The notes beneath the pieces are model-generated. The model was not told the DNA's origin. It saw nothing but the letters and a program-made list of their open reading frames with translations, and did not search any database. DNA of 64,000 nt, from contig NW_024468545.1 in the NCBI RefSeq assembly GCF_001632365.1, positions 153,902 to 217,901 on the forward strand, read 5' to 3'. A program made the translations under genes and the position numbers. This DNA comes from Laetiporus sulphureus 93-53. Its lineage: Eukaryota; Basidiomycota; Agaricomycetes; Polyporales; Laetiporaceae. Of the stretch, positions 46,792 to 59,526 are shown piece by piece (the first letter of the stretch is position 1; each line of letters starts with the position of its first letter).

Positions 46792-49700
46792 ATGACATTA
46801 ACATTGGAAACTCCCCTTTCTTTCCCTGCCTTTCCTTTTGTCCCATACGAGATCCAGCTCGAACTGATGCGGCATTTGTACGGCGCAATAGAAGGTAGAA
46901 AGGTGGCCATCGTGGAGAGCCCGACGGGAACTGTGCGTCACAAGATCGCTGTTATTTCCTGATTCCGAATTGACAACGTTTCTGGCAGGGAAAGACTCTT
47001 AGCCTATTATGTGCATCATTGACTTGGCTAGGTGACGAGAAAGAACGAGCACAGAGAGGTAAACTGGCCGAATATACGACTGGAGATAACGGTTAGTTCA
47101 TTTTAACTTGCTTGTTTGAACTGAAGCACGAAATACTCCGAGTTCAGGACCTGACTGGGTTTTGGCTCAAACTCTGGAACGTCGCCAACGTGAGCTAGAA
47201 GCAGAAGAGCGGGAATCTGCTGAACGACTCGCCAAAGCTCGGAAAAAAGAAGCGAAAATGAGGAAGCTTGCCAATGGCAGAGTGAAAAAGAAGCTTGTAA
47301 GAAATACATTCAACCTTCGCATTTGGGATGTAAGTTGATGCACCTCAAGAAAGCGGCAGCCAGAGAAGAGGCAATAGAAGATCGAGAAGATAGTTCATAC
47401 CTACCAGATTTGGATGATATCACATCTAATGATGAGGACAATGAAATGAGCAACGTATCTCCGGAGGTTCGGCGATTAATGCACATGTAAGTACCGAAGT
47501 AGATTCACCGGAGTGCCACTCAATCCCGGCAGTTAGACTACAACGAGGTGCGAACACTCAAGGCATTGATGCAGAAAACGAACCAGTGTGCACCAAGATC
47601 TACTATGCGTCCCGAACGCATTCTCAGCTTGCACAAGTTCTGCACGAGTTGCACAAACTACGCATTGCATTGAATGTTTCCATAGCATCCTTGGATACAA
47701 ATTCTCCGACAGATACTCTGAACAGTTTGAAACGATCTTCATCGCAGCTGGAGGAAAACGACTACGACGCAAAGGAAGGCGCTATCGCGCGTACGGTATC
47801 GCTAGGTTCGAGAAAGCAGTTGTGCATCAATGAGGACTTGCGAAAGCGGACAAAGGATCTCGACGAGGCGTGTCGACAATTGCTTACAGGTGCGAATGGT
47901 TGGACTCAAGGGTGCATGCAATAACGTTACTGGTTAGAGAAGGGAAATCGTAGGTGCCCATACCTCCCTCCTCCGGAGGAGGATTCCCACATGCTTGATC
48001 TACGTGATCAGATTTTAGTATGATTCTCTGCAATTTTGATGTCGGTACACTCATCGCTCCCTGCAGGCCACTCCAAAGGACATCGAGGATCTACTTGTGA
48101 CAGGACATAATGCCGAGACATGTCCGTACTTCGGCTCGCGACGAGCCATTCCCCAAGCTCAAGTAAGTGAAATTACCATTCCAATTCATGCTCGCGCACG
48201 CCACTCACCACGCAAACCTGTTTATGCTATGCCTTGGTGTCATATGTGATTCACAGCTTGTGTTGCTACCGTATAATCTCCTACTCCAGAAGTCTGCCCG
48301 AGAAGCACTTGGAATAGATCTCACAGATCAGGTCGTTATCATCGACGAAGCGCACAGTCAGTCGTCTCCATACACCGTCGAGTGTCTTTAGTGATTGTAC
48401 CGACAGACTTGATATCGACTCTGCTATCGCTCGGTACAACCCGCCTATCCCTGCGCACCCTGTCAACTGCACGCCAGCAGCTCTCCGTCTACGTGTCCAG
48501 ATTCCGCAACCGCCTTACAACTTCGCACGCCCTGCACCTCATTAGATTGACGGGGCTGCTAGATGCCCTGCAACGGTATGCCGAGGACTGGAGCACAGGA
48601 CAGGCACATAGCAATGCTCGATCAGATATGCAAAAGCCCGACATGAAACAGCAATCTGGGGTCAAGAAGCAGGACGCTAAGCTGCATGTTCCTGGCGTAG
48701 AGGTCTTGACACCAGGGGAGCTACTGCAGAGACTTGGTCGAAAGACAGAGGGTGTGAACCTGCTCGAGGTCGAGACCTATCTGCGCAAAAGCAAGGTGGG
48801 ATTTGAAGACCGTCATTTGATCGCGAGGCTTAATGTCTTGATGTCCGGCAGATAGCACGCAAGATATCAGGATATTCGGTCAAGGCACTGGAGAGAGCAG
48901 CCGGCCAAGGTTTGTAATTTCCGTTGCGATATTCAGTGGCATCACGGTCTGTCGTGCTGTTTCCACAGACCCTGTAAAGTTGGCGAAGATCGCTCGGCTC
49001 TCCAACACTACACCCCCTCTGCACTCCGTGGAAAGCTTCATCACAGCGCTCACGGCGCCAAACGATGGTGGGCGTCCCCCCTCCCCCTTAGACCTGTATT
49101 CATTCACTCTTCTGGATCGCTCCCAGATGGAAGAGTCACTCTGTCCCTCGTAGATGGTCAAGTGGAGCTGAAGTATCAACATCTGAACCCCGCTACTCAC
49201 TTCCGTGACGTTGTTGACGTCGCTAGATCTGTAGTATTGGCAGGCGGTACCATGTCGCCCGTGAGCTCCACTGGGATGCCCTCTCGTTTCCTATTCGGCT
49301 AACGCCACTTCCGGGCTGCCAGATCTCTGACGTAGTGAACCAATTGTTCTCAACGCTACCGAGTGAACGCTTATCCACATTCTCATGCGGTCATATCATC
49401 CCTTCAGCAAACCTACAAACGCTGGTGCTCAAAAAGGGTCCACGGGGTGGCGACCTGCAGTTCAAGTATGAACAGCGTGGCAACCAGGCAATAGTACGCG
49501 TGTGCACTTATCTGCGCAATGCTCGCTAAGACGCTTCGGGTTATACAGATTGCCGAACTGGGGCAGGTTTTAGCAAACCTGGTTAACATCGTGCCCGCAG
49601 GCATGGTCGTATTTCTCCCGTCATATAGCTTCCTGAATGCTGTCACGATTGCTTGGGAAGGCAGTGGTTTGATGGGAAAGTTCAGAAGCAAGAAGAAGGT

Positions 49701-50434
49701 GAAGGGGTTCTTGGTAGGATGTGACAGATCCTGAGCTAATAACCACGATGCACAGGTGTTTTCGGAACCTCAGGATAGCGCACAGGTGGAGAGCATCCTG
49801 AGGGACTACGCGGCAGCAATCCAGGCCGCAAATGTAAGTTTCTCTTGAGTTCAAGTATCAGAGGATGCAGTGATCAACATACCTCTCAGAATTCATCAGC
49901 GACTTCCTCGGGCGACGAGAAGAGGAACGGTGCATTACTGTTCGCAGTCATCGGCGCGAAGTTATCGGAGGGTTTAAACTTCACGGACGATCTTGCACGT
50001 GCGGTCGTCATTATTGGACTTCCCTTTGCCAATCTTGCATCCCCTGAACTTCGAGAACGTATGAACTACGTCAACAGAATATCACAGAAGCCAGCCAGTG
50101 TGAACATCGCTCCCGGAAAGGATGCAGCGACAGAGTTGTATGAGAACATGTGCATGAACGCAGTCAATCAGAGCATTGGTGAGCCGTGGACACGTTGCCG
50201 CAGTTATCGATGGTCGAATTTCATCCTCATGTTCTTTCGTCTGTAGGGCGCGCCATACGTCATAAGAACGATTGGGCATCACTTATTCTTGTCGATGCTC
50301 GTTATGCCTCCACTCGCATCAGGAGCAAACTACCCAAGTGGATCGAACAGAACACTGTTGTCACGGAATCCTTTGGAAAAACTATCAAAGAATTGGGCAG
50401 ATTCTATAGAGATAGGAAGGCGAGATCGTCGTGA
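46792..50434 (+). CDS. CHL1: CHL1 / DDX11-type Fe-S DNA helicase
   Basis: Seventeen exons: 46792-46932, 46989-47091, 47148-47296, 47350-47486, 47537-47889, 47938-48017, 48067-48162, 48257-48356, 48407-48795, 48852-48909, 48969-49067, 49127-49260, 49323-49493, 49549-49698, 49756-49833, 49890-50178, 50247-50434; 904 residues, normal for CHL1. Motifs in order: [13 protein letters not shown], Walker A SPTGTGKT (residues 43-50), [10 protein letters not shown] (Ia), iron-sulfur cysteines in [23 protein letters not shown] and ETCPYFG, DEAH in [40 protein letters not shown] and QSIGRAIRH. The XPD-family helicase unwinds 5' to 3' and is needed for sister-chromatid cohesion. Introns 3 (ctcaag) and the 59-bp intron at 49068-49126 were fixed by protein continuity. 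Confidence 0.92.
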
Positions 50435-50676
50435 GGCATGAAGCTTCGAGACGTTCTTGGTGCTCCATATCGCGTTGATGGAGGGGATTACAGAGGTGAA
50501 ACGAAGAGGATCTTACTGCAATTGTGGACGGAAGATTCAGTCAATGCTGACATCATAGACGAGGTACCAATATAATTGAGCCTGTAAATGGCGATTGTAC
50601 TATGAATGACTGGGCCCACGACTCTCCAAAGCTTTCGAGTCATTCGGAACGAACCGTGAGCTACAGCGCCATGGGT
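50435..50676. other. Convergent 3' region between CHL1 and the Cys/His-rich gene
   Basis: 242 bp between two genes that end towards each other. Presumably 3' untranslated sequence and polyadenylation sites for both. Confidence 0.4.
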
Positions 50677-51115
50677 TCAATAGATGCGCCCAGAGTCGCG
50701 CTCAATTGCACCCCACCCTTGTCGCTGACAATCGTCGCAGTAGTACCGTATGAGATTCTGGATGCGTTGCACTTCCTCATATACCTAGACAAAAACGATT
50801 GAGAATGTGAGTGAACAATTATGGTCAAATACATACCCTCGGGCAACCACAGTTCTCCGAGGAATGCATATGAGCCTTGCTCAGACCGCAGGTCGGTGAC
50901 CCGCAATCCACCGTGTTGCCACTTTCGAAGAGTTTCACGTAATGCTGACGAGGAAAGTCAGCCACGGCACCATCCAGGTACATAGGCGGGTTGCTCACGT
51001 TGCATGGCCCGTAACGGTGCTGATTGCCCCAGCTATGAAAGACGCATCAGATGTTATCGCGTCCTCAGTTGAGAACGGTCAGTGCGACCAAGGCTCACCA
51101 TTCCGCTTTGCACAT
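50677..51115 (-). CDS. Small Cys/His-rich protein (probable zinc binder)
   Basis: Four tiny exons: 51115-51099 (17 bp), 51032-50999 (34 bp), 50944-50837 and 50784-50677; 88 residues. It appears only when exons are spliced. The start MCKAECWGNQHRYGPCNHYV is followed by TVDCGSPTCGLSKAHMH, NCGCPR and YYCDDC, giving ten cysteines with several histidines in paired CxxxxC, CxC and CxxC spacings that look like metal ligands. All four junctions have GT-AG ends, and every join preserves the frame. I recall short Cys/His-rich fungal proteins of this general type but cannot name a family or function. The gene is convergent with CHL1. Confidence 0.68.
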
Positions 51116-52352
51116 GGTAGAATGTAGGCGTAGGTTCGAAAAAAAAGTGTAAAAGTCGATGTCGAAGCAAGTAGCAGATTGCACAGAACGTCGGTCTGGG
51201 GGCTTACCATCGCTCGCCATGGTACTTATACATCCTTGAAATGAAAGGCGGCAGACTGAATACACTGACTGCAATACTTAATCAACCGAAGCAACTCCTC
51301 AAGGCCTGCCGATCCTAGCATGGGCGGCAAATCCGAGCACTGCATGAGCCAAGGAACCGGATCTCGTGTGATATCTGCGAAGCCAACGGATCGGAGGGCG
51401 GAGCAGATTGAGCGGACAAATGCCCGAAGAGGGCACGATCAAGGCACGTTTTGGAGGCCGATGGAGTTCGCGGACGTACGCGAGGTGGCCAGCTAGCATC
51501 TCGAACCAGTTCACCCAGCGTAGCGCACGTGCAATGCGGCATTCATCAAACCATGCACAACCGCCTAGCGACTACCTGGCCTCCGAAGTCCTGCCCGAGC
51601 TGTTCTGTAAGGTGGGCGGTCTGCGCAGTATATGCTCGTGTCAGCATGGATGATTGTTACGAGGGTAGATTGAATGGTTTCAGCGTAGCCCGCTTGTCGC
51701 CGTGCTAGCCATCTAGATGAATTGTAGACGTCATCGTCCAGACATCAAGTGGGAACAGGGGAGATGGTGATCAAGCCATATTGAGCAATGCGAGCCGGCT
51801 CTGTGATTCTTGTACATGTCCTATACGTCCGCTTTTGCGCAATTGTTCAGCATCGACCGGCTGACGTCTTCTCACCCGAAGATGAAGCAGCGCGCTTTGA
51901 CTGAGGATAGGGTTCGCAACTCAAGCACTCAAACGGCACGGAGCCCATGGCCAAAGCTCTGGAAGGCCCGCCGCCGAAGCCAGCACAGCTTTATGTCTTC
52001 TCGGCGGGTCAAGAATCGGCCAGACGGTGGTGCGGCCCTCAGTCCGAACAGCGCAGCACAGAAGCAAGGCATCCAAATGCGAGCTGCAACATCAGCTGCA
52101 TCGATAATATTGCAAACAACACGTACTGATACACAGGCGAGACACCGCTCGAACGCTCAAAAGAGCATGCAAGTCGCCTTCCAACACCGTTAGACCTAAA
52201 CATGCGCATTCCTCACGCCCCGCTGCCACCGGCCGCATCACACGTGGATAACGTACGCGTGGTCAAACGACCTGCCTGCACTGAAGCGGTTCAAGTCAGA
52301 ACCAGTGCCACGCAGCGAGCGACACGGACATCACTTACATTACTCGCTTTCT
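51116..52352. other. Intergenic, no gene seen
   Basis: 1.2 kb. Open frames at 51408-51708 and 51810-52193 have no recognisable motif. The stretch should hold the promoter of the Cys/His-rich gene and the 3' region of the dehydrogenase. Confidence 0.4.
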
Positions 52353-54116
52353 TCACTGTGGATACTCGTAGAAGCCCTTGCCACTCTTCTTGCCATACCA
52401 ACCTGCATCCACCATGCGTTCGAGGAGAACGCTCGGGCGATACTTTGAGTCACCGGTCCCCACGTATAACGTCTTCTGAATTGCAAGGCATGTGTCCAAG
52501 CCGATGCTATTGTGTATAACCAACGTTGTGAGGAGTCGGGGAAAATATAAAACAATTGAATTGAATCCGCGGCGAGCCGTAAGCGACGAGTTTCAAGGAG
52601 GAAGAACATATGGGCGCCACAAGGATGCGTTGATGCGGGTAAAGTTTCCGTAAATAGGCCGCAGAAGTGCAGCGATCGATATCAACGGCGACAACGGTGC
52701 GTAGCAGGTGCAGAGGGAGATTAGCGATAGGGGTGAAAGAAAAATAGGGTCAGAACTGTCGCAATCGAAATGCGAGTCGCACACCCACAAGTCAGCTGTT
52801 AGCGTGTGAGCACTCAGTAATTCAAACGTCATGGCAAGGCAATGCTCACCTAGCTGAAGCGGACCCATCGGATGGTTCATGCCGAGCTTTAACGTCTTGT
52901 CAATATCCTCGCGCGTTGCGACACCCTGCCAGAACAAACCGCACACGTAACGTCATGGAGATATGGAAGAGTGATAGTATAAAAAGCGTACCTTCTCGAG
53001 ACACATGATCGCCTACAGTCGCAGTAAGTAGGAACGCAATCAGCGGAGTTCGGAACCGAAATCATGATACACAGAGGCCCAAGGGCAGGAGGTTCGCGAT
53101 CGGGATCAGGTGGCATGAAGTCCGTGATATTTCGCACGTACCTCGTTAATGAAAGGCATGAGGAGAGCATTCCCCACAAATCCTGGTACGTCCTTCGACG
53201 TTGTCACCTCTGGAAGTGTTTCATGAACATCTGAGACAGTTGTGAAATGCCATGAAGAAGTACCCTTGCCACATGCGACCGCAAATGCTTTCGCGCGATC
53301 GACCGTTTCTTGGGACGTTTGAATAGCGGCAATTAGTTCAACGAGTTTCTGATCGTTATCAATTATGCATGGTGACCCGTGCACACGGAACGTTAGGGAT
53401 GCACATCAATGCGAACTGTATACCGGAAATGAAGAACACGAACCATCACTGGGACCGGGTTAAAGAAATGCAACCCTGGGCATCCGTTGACATCGTTGAC
53501 ATTATCAAAGAATGAACAAGGAATCGGCTTACCGACGACACGACCGGCACTCCGTTTTGCGTCCTCATCTGCGGCATTCTTCCCTTCAGGGACTGTTGCT
53601 GCAGCAATCTTCGTAATGCTAATAGAAGACGTGTTGGAAGCAAGGATAGCGGTCGGTGGGAGCTCTGCAGCCAGATTGCGGAACAATGTCTGCTTCACTT
53701 GCAAGTTCTCCGATACTGCCTGACATGGCAGATGAGAATAGATTGAAAGGCGGACAAGGCACATTCCGCACCTCAATGACCATGTCAACGTCCCGCATGC
53801 CCGACACGCCCTTATCCACATCGATTGTCGACACGCGTTCTCGCGCCGCTGTTGCCTGCTCCTGGGTGATCTTCCCTTTGGACACGTCCTTCGCCAGGAG
53901 TTTGTCCATGAATTTGAGACCATTCTGCACCTGACTAGCTGAGCGATCGTACAGCATCACAGGTACACGAGCGTGCAGAGCTGATACATAGGCGATTCCG
54001 AGACCTTGAGATTAATGCAATTGATCAGACAGGCGTAGACACAGGATGCACGAGTACCTACCCATCTGGCCCGCGCCGAGGACACCAAGAGTGCGAATGC
54101 CATGAGCAATAGACAT
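52353..54116 (-). CDS. 3-hydroxyacyl-CoA dehydrogenase (3-hydroxybutyryl-CoA type)
   Basis: Ten exons: 54116-54062, 54004-53772, 53719-53533, 53475-53444, 53348-53264, 53209-53142, 53012-52992, 52925-52850, 52795-52789 (7 bp), 52506-52353; 305 residues, the usual length. The NAD-binding start [13 protein letters not shown] is followed by [83 protein letters not shown] and the end [15 protein letters not shown]. The enzyme oxidises 3-hydroxyacyl-CoA to 3-ketoacyl-CoA with NAD in beta-oxidation or butyrate-type metabolism. The 7-bp exon supplies only the bases for A-D-F in QLADF; without it the frame breaks. Start [11 protein letters not shown]; an upstream targeting exon was not found. Confidence 0.9.
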
Positions 54117-56290
54117 ACCTGCTCGTCGTCGTTTTCGTTCGCAATGAAGCTCTCCAGCTCAGAGAATAGGCGGAATATATTATAGTCGTTCCCCGCGAAG
54201 GCGAGGTCGGGTGCAGGGCGCATCACGAGGACCCCGTGGTCAATGAAAATGGCATGATCTCCAACTTTCAGAAAAATAGTCGAAATCTTGGGAGAATTCT
54301 AGCCAAATGCAGTAGTATTGTGTTCCAAAGAAAAGGAAAAACAGTCCACAAAATGGTTTTCTCACGATCAGGTTCTCTGTTGCATGCGGGGTCTTCCGGC
54401 GGTGTAAGTAGCCGCGTACCTTATGATTGCCTTCTTGGGGCCCCGCGGGGAATCCCCGCATAATGAGGCAGTCAGGGCGGGTCCCGGAGCACCCGCTACG
54501 AGGCATTGAAGGTAAGCAAGTGCTGTTCGCATTGCATGAAAAGTCGTTGTCACAAAACAAGCAGGCCTATCTGTAGGTTAACCATATACATTATGAGAGC
54601 CTAAGGTGCCACGGTGAGATTCTGGCACCTCGTATCAGACCCTGCTGAACGGTTGAGGACAGCACTGCTCAAACCGTAAACGATGTGACTCGATCTAGGA
54701 TTTCTTGTCGTGTTCAGGGAAGCACAGCTACGACGGAAGAACATCGTGACTGAAAAGGAGTATTGTCATTCACACATAATCCATGCGCACACTGAGTCAG
54801 CCGTTGATGCAGCCATGGCGGCCTCTACGATGGTCTTCATAGCCTTTCAATATTTTCTCTTTGCCAACTTAAGCTGTTCAATGACCCAGCACGGATGCGG
54901 CAGCCACAACGAATCGCAGAGATCATATGGTGTTGACCGACCAGATAAAGGCTGGTGATAACGCGAGATTGGCGCTGCTATAGAACTCGTTTGAAATACT
55001 TCATTAATTTCAACCGAGAAGAGACAAGCTTCAAGGCTTCACGGCGATAAGAACCCGCTATCATCGCATTGGGCATCGAAGAGGAGGAGTCAACCGTGGA
55101 ACTCGTATATTTCTAGGATGGGTTGTATTGCGTAGGAACATCCCCGGAGTCCAACATAACATCATGAACAACGGCCATCAAAAGTACCCCAATTTCATCT
55201 CATGAAGGTATATACTGTGGATTATACCGCATTCTATTCCTTGATGAACTAGGTTGCTCGCAGTACAGATAGAACATGAATACTCAGCGATCAGCGCCGC
55301 ACATGGAGACATACCTTGCTCGGCCGTTGCATAGACCTTCACAGGCTTCACTGCAGTAAAATAGCACTGAGTTCGGTGACAGAGAAATTCAATGCATGCA
55401 CCTTGCGAATGAGCAGCCATGGAAAAACATTTGAACGCTCAGCTCGACAATGCGAATATTCTTCGCTCCGTGCACTAGTAAGGAAGCATGCTGAGTGGCG
55501 TGGTGTGGCAGAACAGAGCTTCAGGACGATCTCGATTACAGCATCTATGGTCCGCAAGGTCAATGCTATCGGCGCGAGAAGGCATAGAGAGACCTTACAA
55601 GCAGTGTATGACAGCTGTTCTTTAATATGGTCTTAACATTGACGGGTAATGGGTACTAGGCTCCATCCTCACGATAAGGCATACAAATTGTATCATCTCG
55701 TGGTTCCTCATCTTCATAACATGAGGTCCAATGAGACAGGGCCACTGTACTTGAAGGTCTTTGAATGGCCCCATGTTGGCTACCTTCCTCGAAAACTTTA
55801 CTTTAATAACCAGGATGCCTGATCGACGTCCTGGTGTACTATTAGATATCGCGGTTCGACGAGATGAGCTTCCTTCGGATCAACAAATTGAATATGCTGC
55901 AGTTTGACACTGACCAAGCCAACCAGCTCACCGGACAGTGAAGGGAATGTATGGTTCCTCGAGATTCCGAATTACGAAGAGCTTCCAGGCATAGGATGAT
56001 TTGCGAGCGAAGCACCGGTCAGCAAACTCAAATTTCAACAAGCTTCCAAACGCGCTGTTGAGCGCTGAGCGCTGAGCGCCAGAGGCGGGGTGAGCACTGA
56101 TAGACGCCGGTCCGGTGTGATGACTGCCACGGCGCAGTCAAAATCGAGCACTGATTAATCCAGGACCACACATCATTGTAGAATCTATCTACAGTCACTA
56201 GCAATGAACCATCTGGACATGAAGAATGAGTAAATGAGTCGAACAATCGGCGTTCTTTAGTCATGAGTCCATGACCCTCTCAATTTGCAC
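54117..56290. other. Intergenic, 2.2 kb, no gene seen
   Basis: Upstream of the dehydrogenase. Several short frames exist, none with family features. A short plus-strand stretch at about 55660-55810 translates into a continuous, ordinary-looking peptide but then meets stops; it may be a gene relic. At 56056-56080 the unit gagcgct is repeated three times. Confidence 0.4.
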
Positions 56291-57169
56291 TCAATCGATC
56301 GGATCGCCCAATTGACGATATTGAGCCTCCAGGTACTGAACGTCCCTGGGAAGATACTTGACCACCCGTCCTTCCGCGGAGCGGATGTACGCGCGACATT
56401 CCGATAGGACTACCACCTCATCTACCCCCAACATCCTGCCTTCTTCGACCGTAATCGCCTGCTGACGCTGACACATCTCGATGCGCGCCTTCAAAAGCAG
56501 ATCCGGCAAGTGATAGAGGCGTGCCATGTAGATCCGTTGTGCGAGAGATCCAGCCCGAGTGGCGTGCTGGATAGCAACTTCACGCATGTCATCGACAGCG
56601 TATTTCGTCGCGAGCTCAAGAACTGACAGCCATTCATCGAAGCTGTTCAGGTCAGATCGGCGCAGGTCACTGTTGGATCGCGTCAGCGATCACCGGTGCA
56701 GCATGAGGAGCACGAAGCGCACCGGGGATAGAGGACTGTGAGGAACCTCTCAAAGTCGACGACGGTAGTGCCCTGCAGATGGATCGGGTTGTACTTGGAG
56801 TCTCCCTCCACAGACTGATCTTTGGGTGGTTTCAAGGAGAACATAGTCTCGAACACGCCCGACTTGGTCTCGAGCGAGTAGCGATGCACTTTAAACAACG
56901 TGGTCTCCACCTGTTACGTTCAGAGAATGATTTGACATATCAGATTTCGACAGCTGGACGTGAACTCATCCAGCACAGGGCTTGGAACGCACCAAGAAAA
57001 CAACATTTCCATCTTCGAAGTAGAACCTCTCGTGTTTCCTGTAGGCAGTGAGAACTCGGATCTCCTCAGATGCCGCCTTGTAGATGGAAAGCCATGGGTA
57101 ACTTGAACTCAAAATGCGAGGTAGCAGCAGGATATATGCGCGAAGCTTTTTGCCAACTTGGGGGGTCAT
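56291..57169 (-). CDS. BTB/POZ domain protein (copy 1)
   Basis: Three exons: 57169-56993, 56910-56723, 56669-56291; 247 residues if translation starts at 57169. The conserved part runs FYFEDGNVVFL | VETTLFKVHRYSL ... SGVFETMFSL ... NPIHLQGTTVVDFERFLTVLYP, the fungal BTB core, then LELATKYAVDDMREVAI and LAQRIYMARLYHLPDLL, the helical tail of these proteins. BTB proteins mediate protein-protein contacts, often with Cullin-3 ligases. The first 48 residues are less certain because a short upstream coding exon joined at the acceptor before KHERFYF is possible. Related copies lie at 57850-58420 (dead) and 59527-60376. Confidence 0.8.
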
Positions 57170-57849
57170 CGTGGAGAGAGGACATGAAGGATGTGAGGCA
57201 ACAGGCAAGACACTGCGGACCAGCCCAGCGCTCAGGAGGCTTCTATTCCCACCACGAGGCAAATACCCATAAACGCCTCCCTAGTAGGAAACATAGGATT
57301 GGCCGCGAATGCGCTTTGTCCGAAGCTATCTGGTGGCAGTAGTGGGACACTGTTCGACTTCTGCATCATCCATAGTTCTTTGAAAGAATACAGGCCCAGT
57401 GCCTATTGCCACTGCACATATCAATCCGAAAGTAGTACGATTGACATGCTCAGAGGCGACCGACTCTGGCTAAAACTTAGGAAGAGACTCACACTGGACC
57501 GTACGCAGAGACGATGGATATAAATCGCACAAACGTCCGCCCATGTGCATGAGCCATTAGCGTGATGGAGGTGACGACACGGTATACAAGCGTGGGATGT
57601 AGTGGGGGTCAGAAAGGAACTCATCACCTCTTCGCGGAAATTCAACCGAGCGTATGAGCAGCTGGCGGGATGAGCAAAACGAGGGGAAAACCTCGTGCGA
57701 AGTGGAATAGGAAGATGGACAAGCACATCACCGAGGATGAGAGAAAGGAGTAGTGTGTGAGATGAAGCAGGAGGGTGGACGGTTATGCGGCCGTGATCTT
57801 ACCCCACCTCCTTCACCACCTCTCCAGACGTGCGAAGTCAGCTTGCAGA
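57170..57849. other. Intergenic between BTB copies
   Basis: 680 bp holding the promoter of copy 1 and the downstream end of the dead copy. No further gene seen. Confidence 0.35.
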
Positions 57850-58420
57850 AGTTGTAGATCATGCTGTGTGAACGAGACTGCACGGTCTATGTCGCATGCG
57901 AACTCGCGATATTTGCAGATAATGACGACCGCATGAGCAGATCGGGCGATTCGTGTCGGTGCACCTTGACGGCGACTTCACGCAATGTCGTCTTTTGTTG
58001 CGAGTTCAACAACAGATGATCGCTGTTCAAATGTGTACAAGTTATGAGAGCACAGAGCACTGTCGATCGTCGTGAGCTATCGATCACCTACGTGCAAGTG
58101 ACGAGCGAGAAACAAACGGGATAAATCAATGCAAAGAATCCCTCAATGAAGGACCCCGGTGCCTGCCAGATAGTTCGAATCGTTGTCGGACTTCCCTTCC
58201 AGCGATTGGTATTACGGTGACTTCAGGGAGAATATTGCCTCGAATACGCCCAGTCTGCTCTCAAGGGAGTAACGGCGCACTTTGGACAGCATAGTTTCTA
58301 TCTGATAGTATTGTCTACATCAATCAGCTCGTTGTCTTTGATTATGATACGACGAGCATACCAGGAAGATCGCATTACCATATTTGAAATAGTGTCTCTC
58401 GTACTTCTGGGATCAACGAA
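57850..58420 (-). pseudogene. Dead BTB gene (copy 2)
   Basis: Remains of all three exons are in order on the minus strand. At about 58420-58360, RHYFKYGNAIFLV corresponds to RFYFEDGNVVFLV. At about 58305-58150, ETMLSKVRRYSLES ... VFEAIFSLKSP is followed by a TAA stop, then a damaged copy of the next 30 residues. At about 58060-57900, FEQRSSVVELATK and REVAVKV correspond to the helical tail, with a frame shift and a missing piece between. The second half of the BTB core has been lost. Confidence 0.78.
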
Positions 58421-59526
58421 GTTCCGCGCGTTCGCTAATGCAGTCGCGTAGACCAAAAGCCATCCATATGGTTTAAAAAAAGGGCGTAGTAGAGCATACG
58501 TACAGAACTTTCCACCTTGGAGCAAAAAAGCAGCCACAGATGAAGGAGCATCTCACATCTTGATATGTATTGCAGTAGATGGAGCATGAGGGACATTCCA
58601 CTGAGCAATAGTGCAGCGAAGACTTCGACGATGAAGATCAGTTCTGTTCATTTGCATCGGTACTCTCGACCGACTTCCTTGCTCTTCATATCGCAATTTG
58701 AAGTATTGTTTGCAATGCGATCGACTGACACATGTGGCCACCGAGCCCTGAGTCAGATGTTCATGAGCCCGATGAGAGTTAAACGGGACAGAGAGGTGAT
58801 GGTGAGACCTGCGTTTAATTCCCTGATCTACGAGTCGAACCGAAGTCGAACCAATCACCCCAGATCGAGTGTCACCGAGTGTCGCCACGCGTTCTGGCAG
58901 GAACCTCGGACTACCCGCAACGCGTAACCCTACTCATTGGCACTCATTAGCACAGCCACATTGAACGCGGTACGATAGTGTTTGCTAAATGGTCTATGAC
59001 TCTCGCGCGACGACCGTTACAACTGCATGACCCCATGGTCCCGCCAATATACTTCCGAAAGAATGCGGCCAATAATATCAAATTACACCGGGGCACCAAC
59101 AACCGACCTCCTTCCGCGACATGGGGTGCAGAAGAATGTGCTTCTGCCCTACTGATAATATTTAGTCTAAGCCTTTCGGTCTAAGCCCGAAACACATTTC
59201 AACGTCCTGGTCATTTGATTCTTGTCAAGACATAACCAACATCAACATCGAGCAACGAGATTGGCTTGCTCAAAGAACCATGACCTCCTAACAACGTGTT
59301 GAGTGAGCGCACCACATTGCAAACTTCGTAGCAAAGACACCTACGTAAAAGCGATGTTCCATAGCAGGATACCAGCAAGATAGTAACAACACCGTATGAA
59401 GGTGTCATCAACGATACGCAAAATCATTGAGATAGAGGGAATGATAAGAAAACGACATCATGCCGAACGAAGGAAGATGGTCGACCGCCAACAAGCCACA
59501 GTGCTTATCCCACAACCTTTTTTTTT
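58421..59526. other. Intergenic, no gene seen
   Basis: 1.1 kb between BTB copies 2 and 3. Open frames are short and unsupported. A 10-base T run lies at about 59519, at the 3' end of copy 3. Confidence 0.4.
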
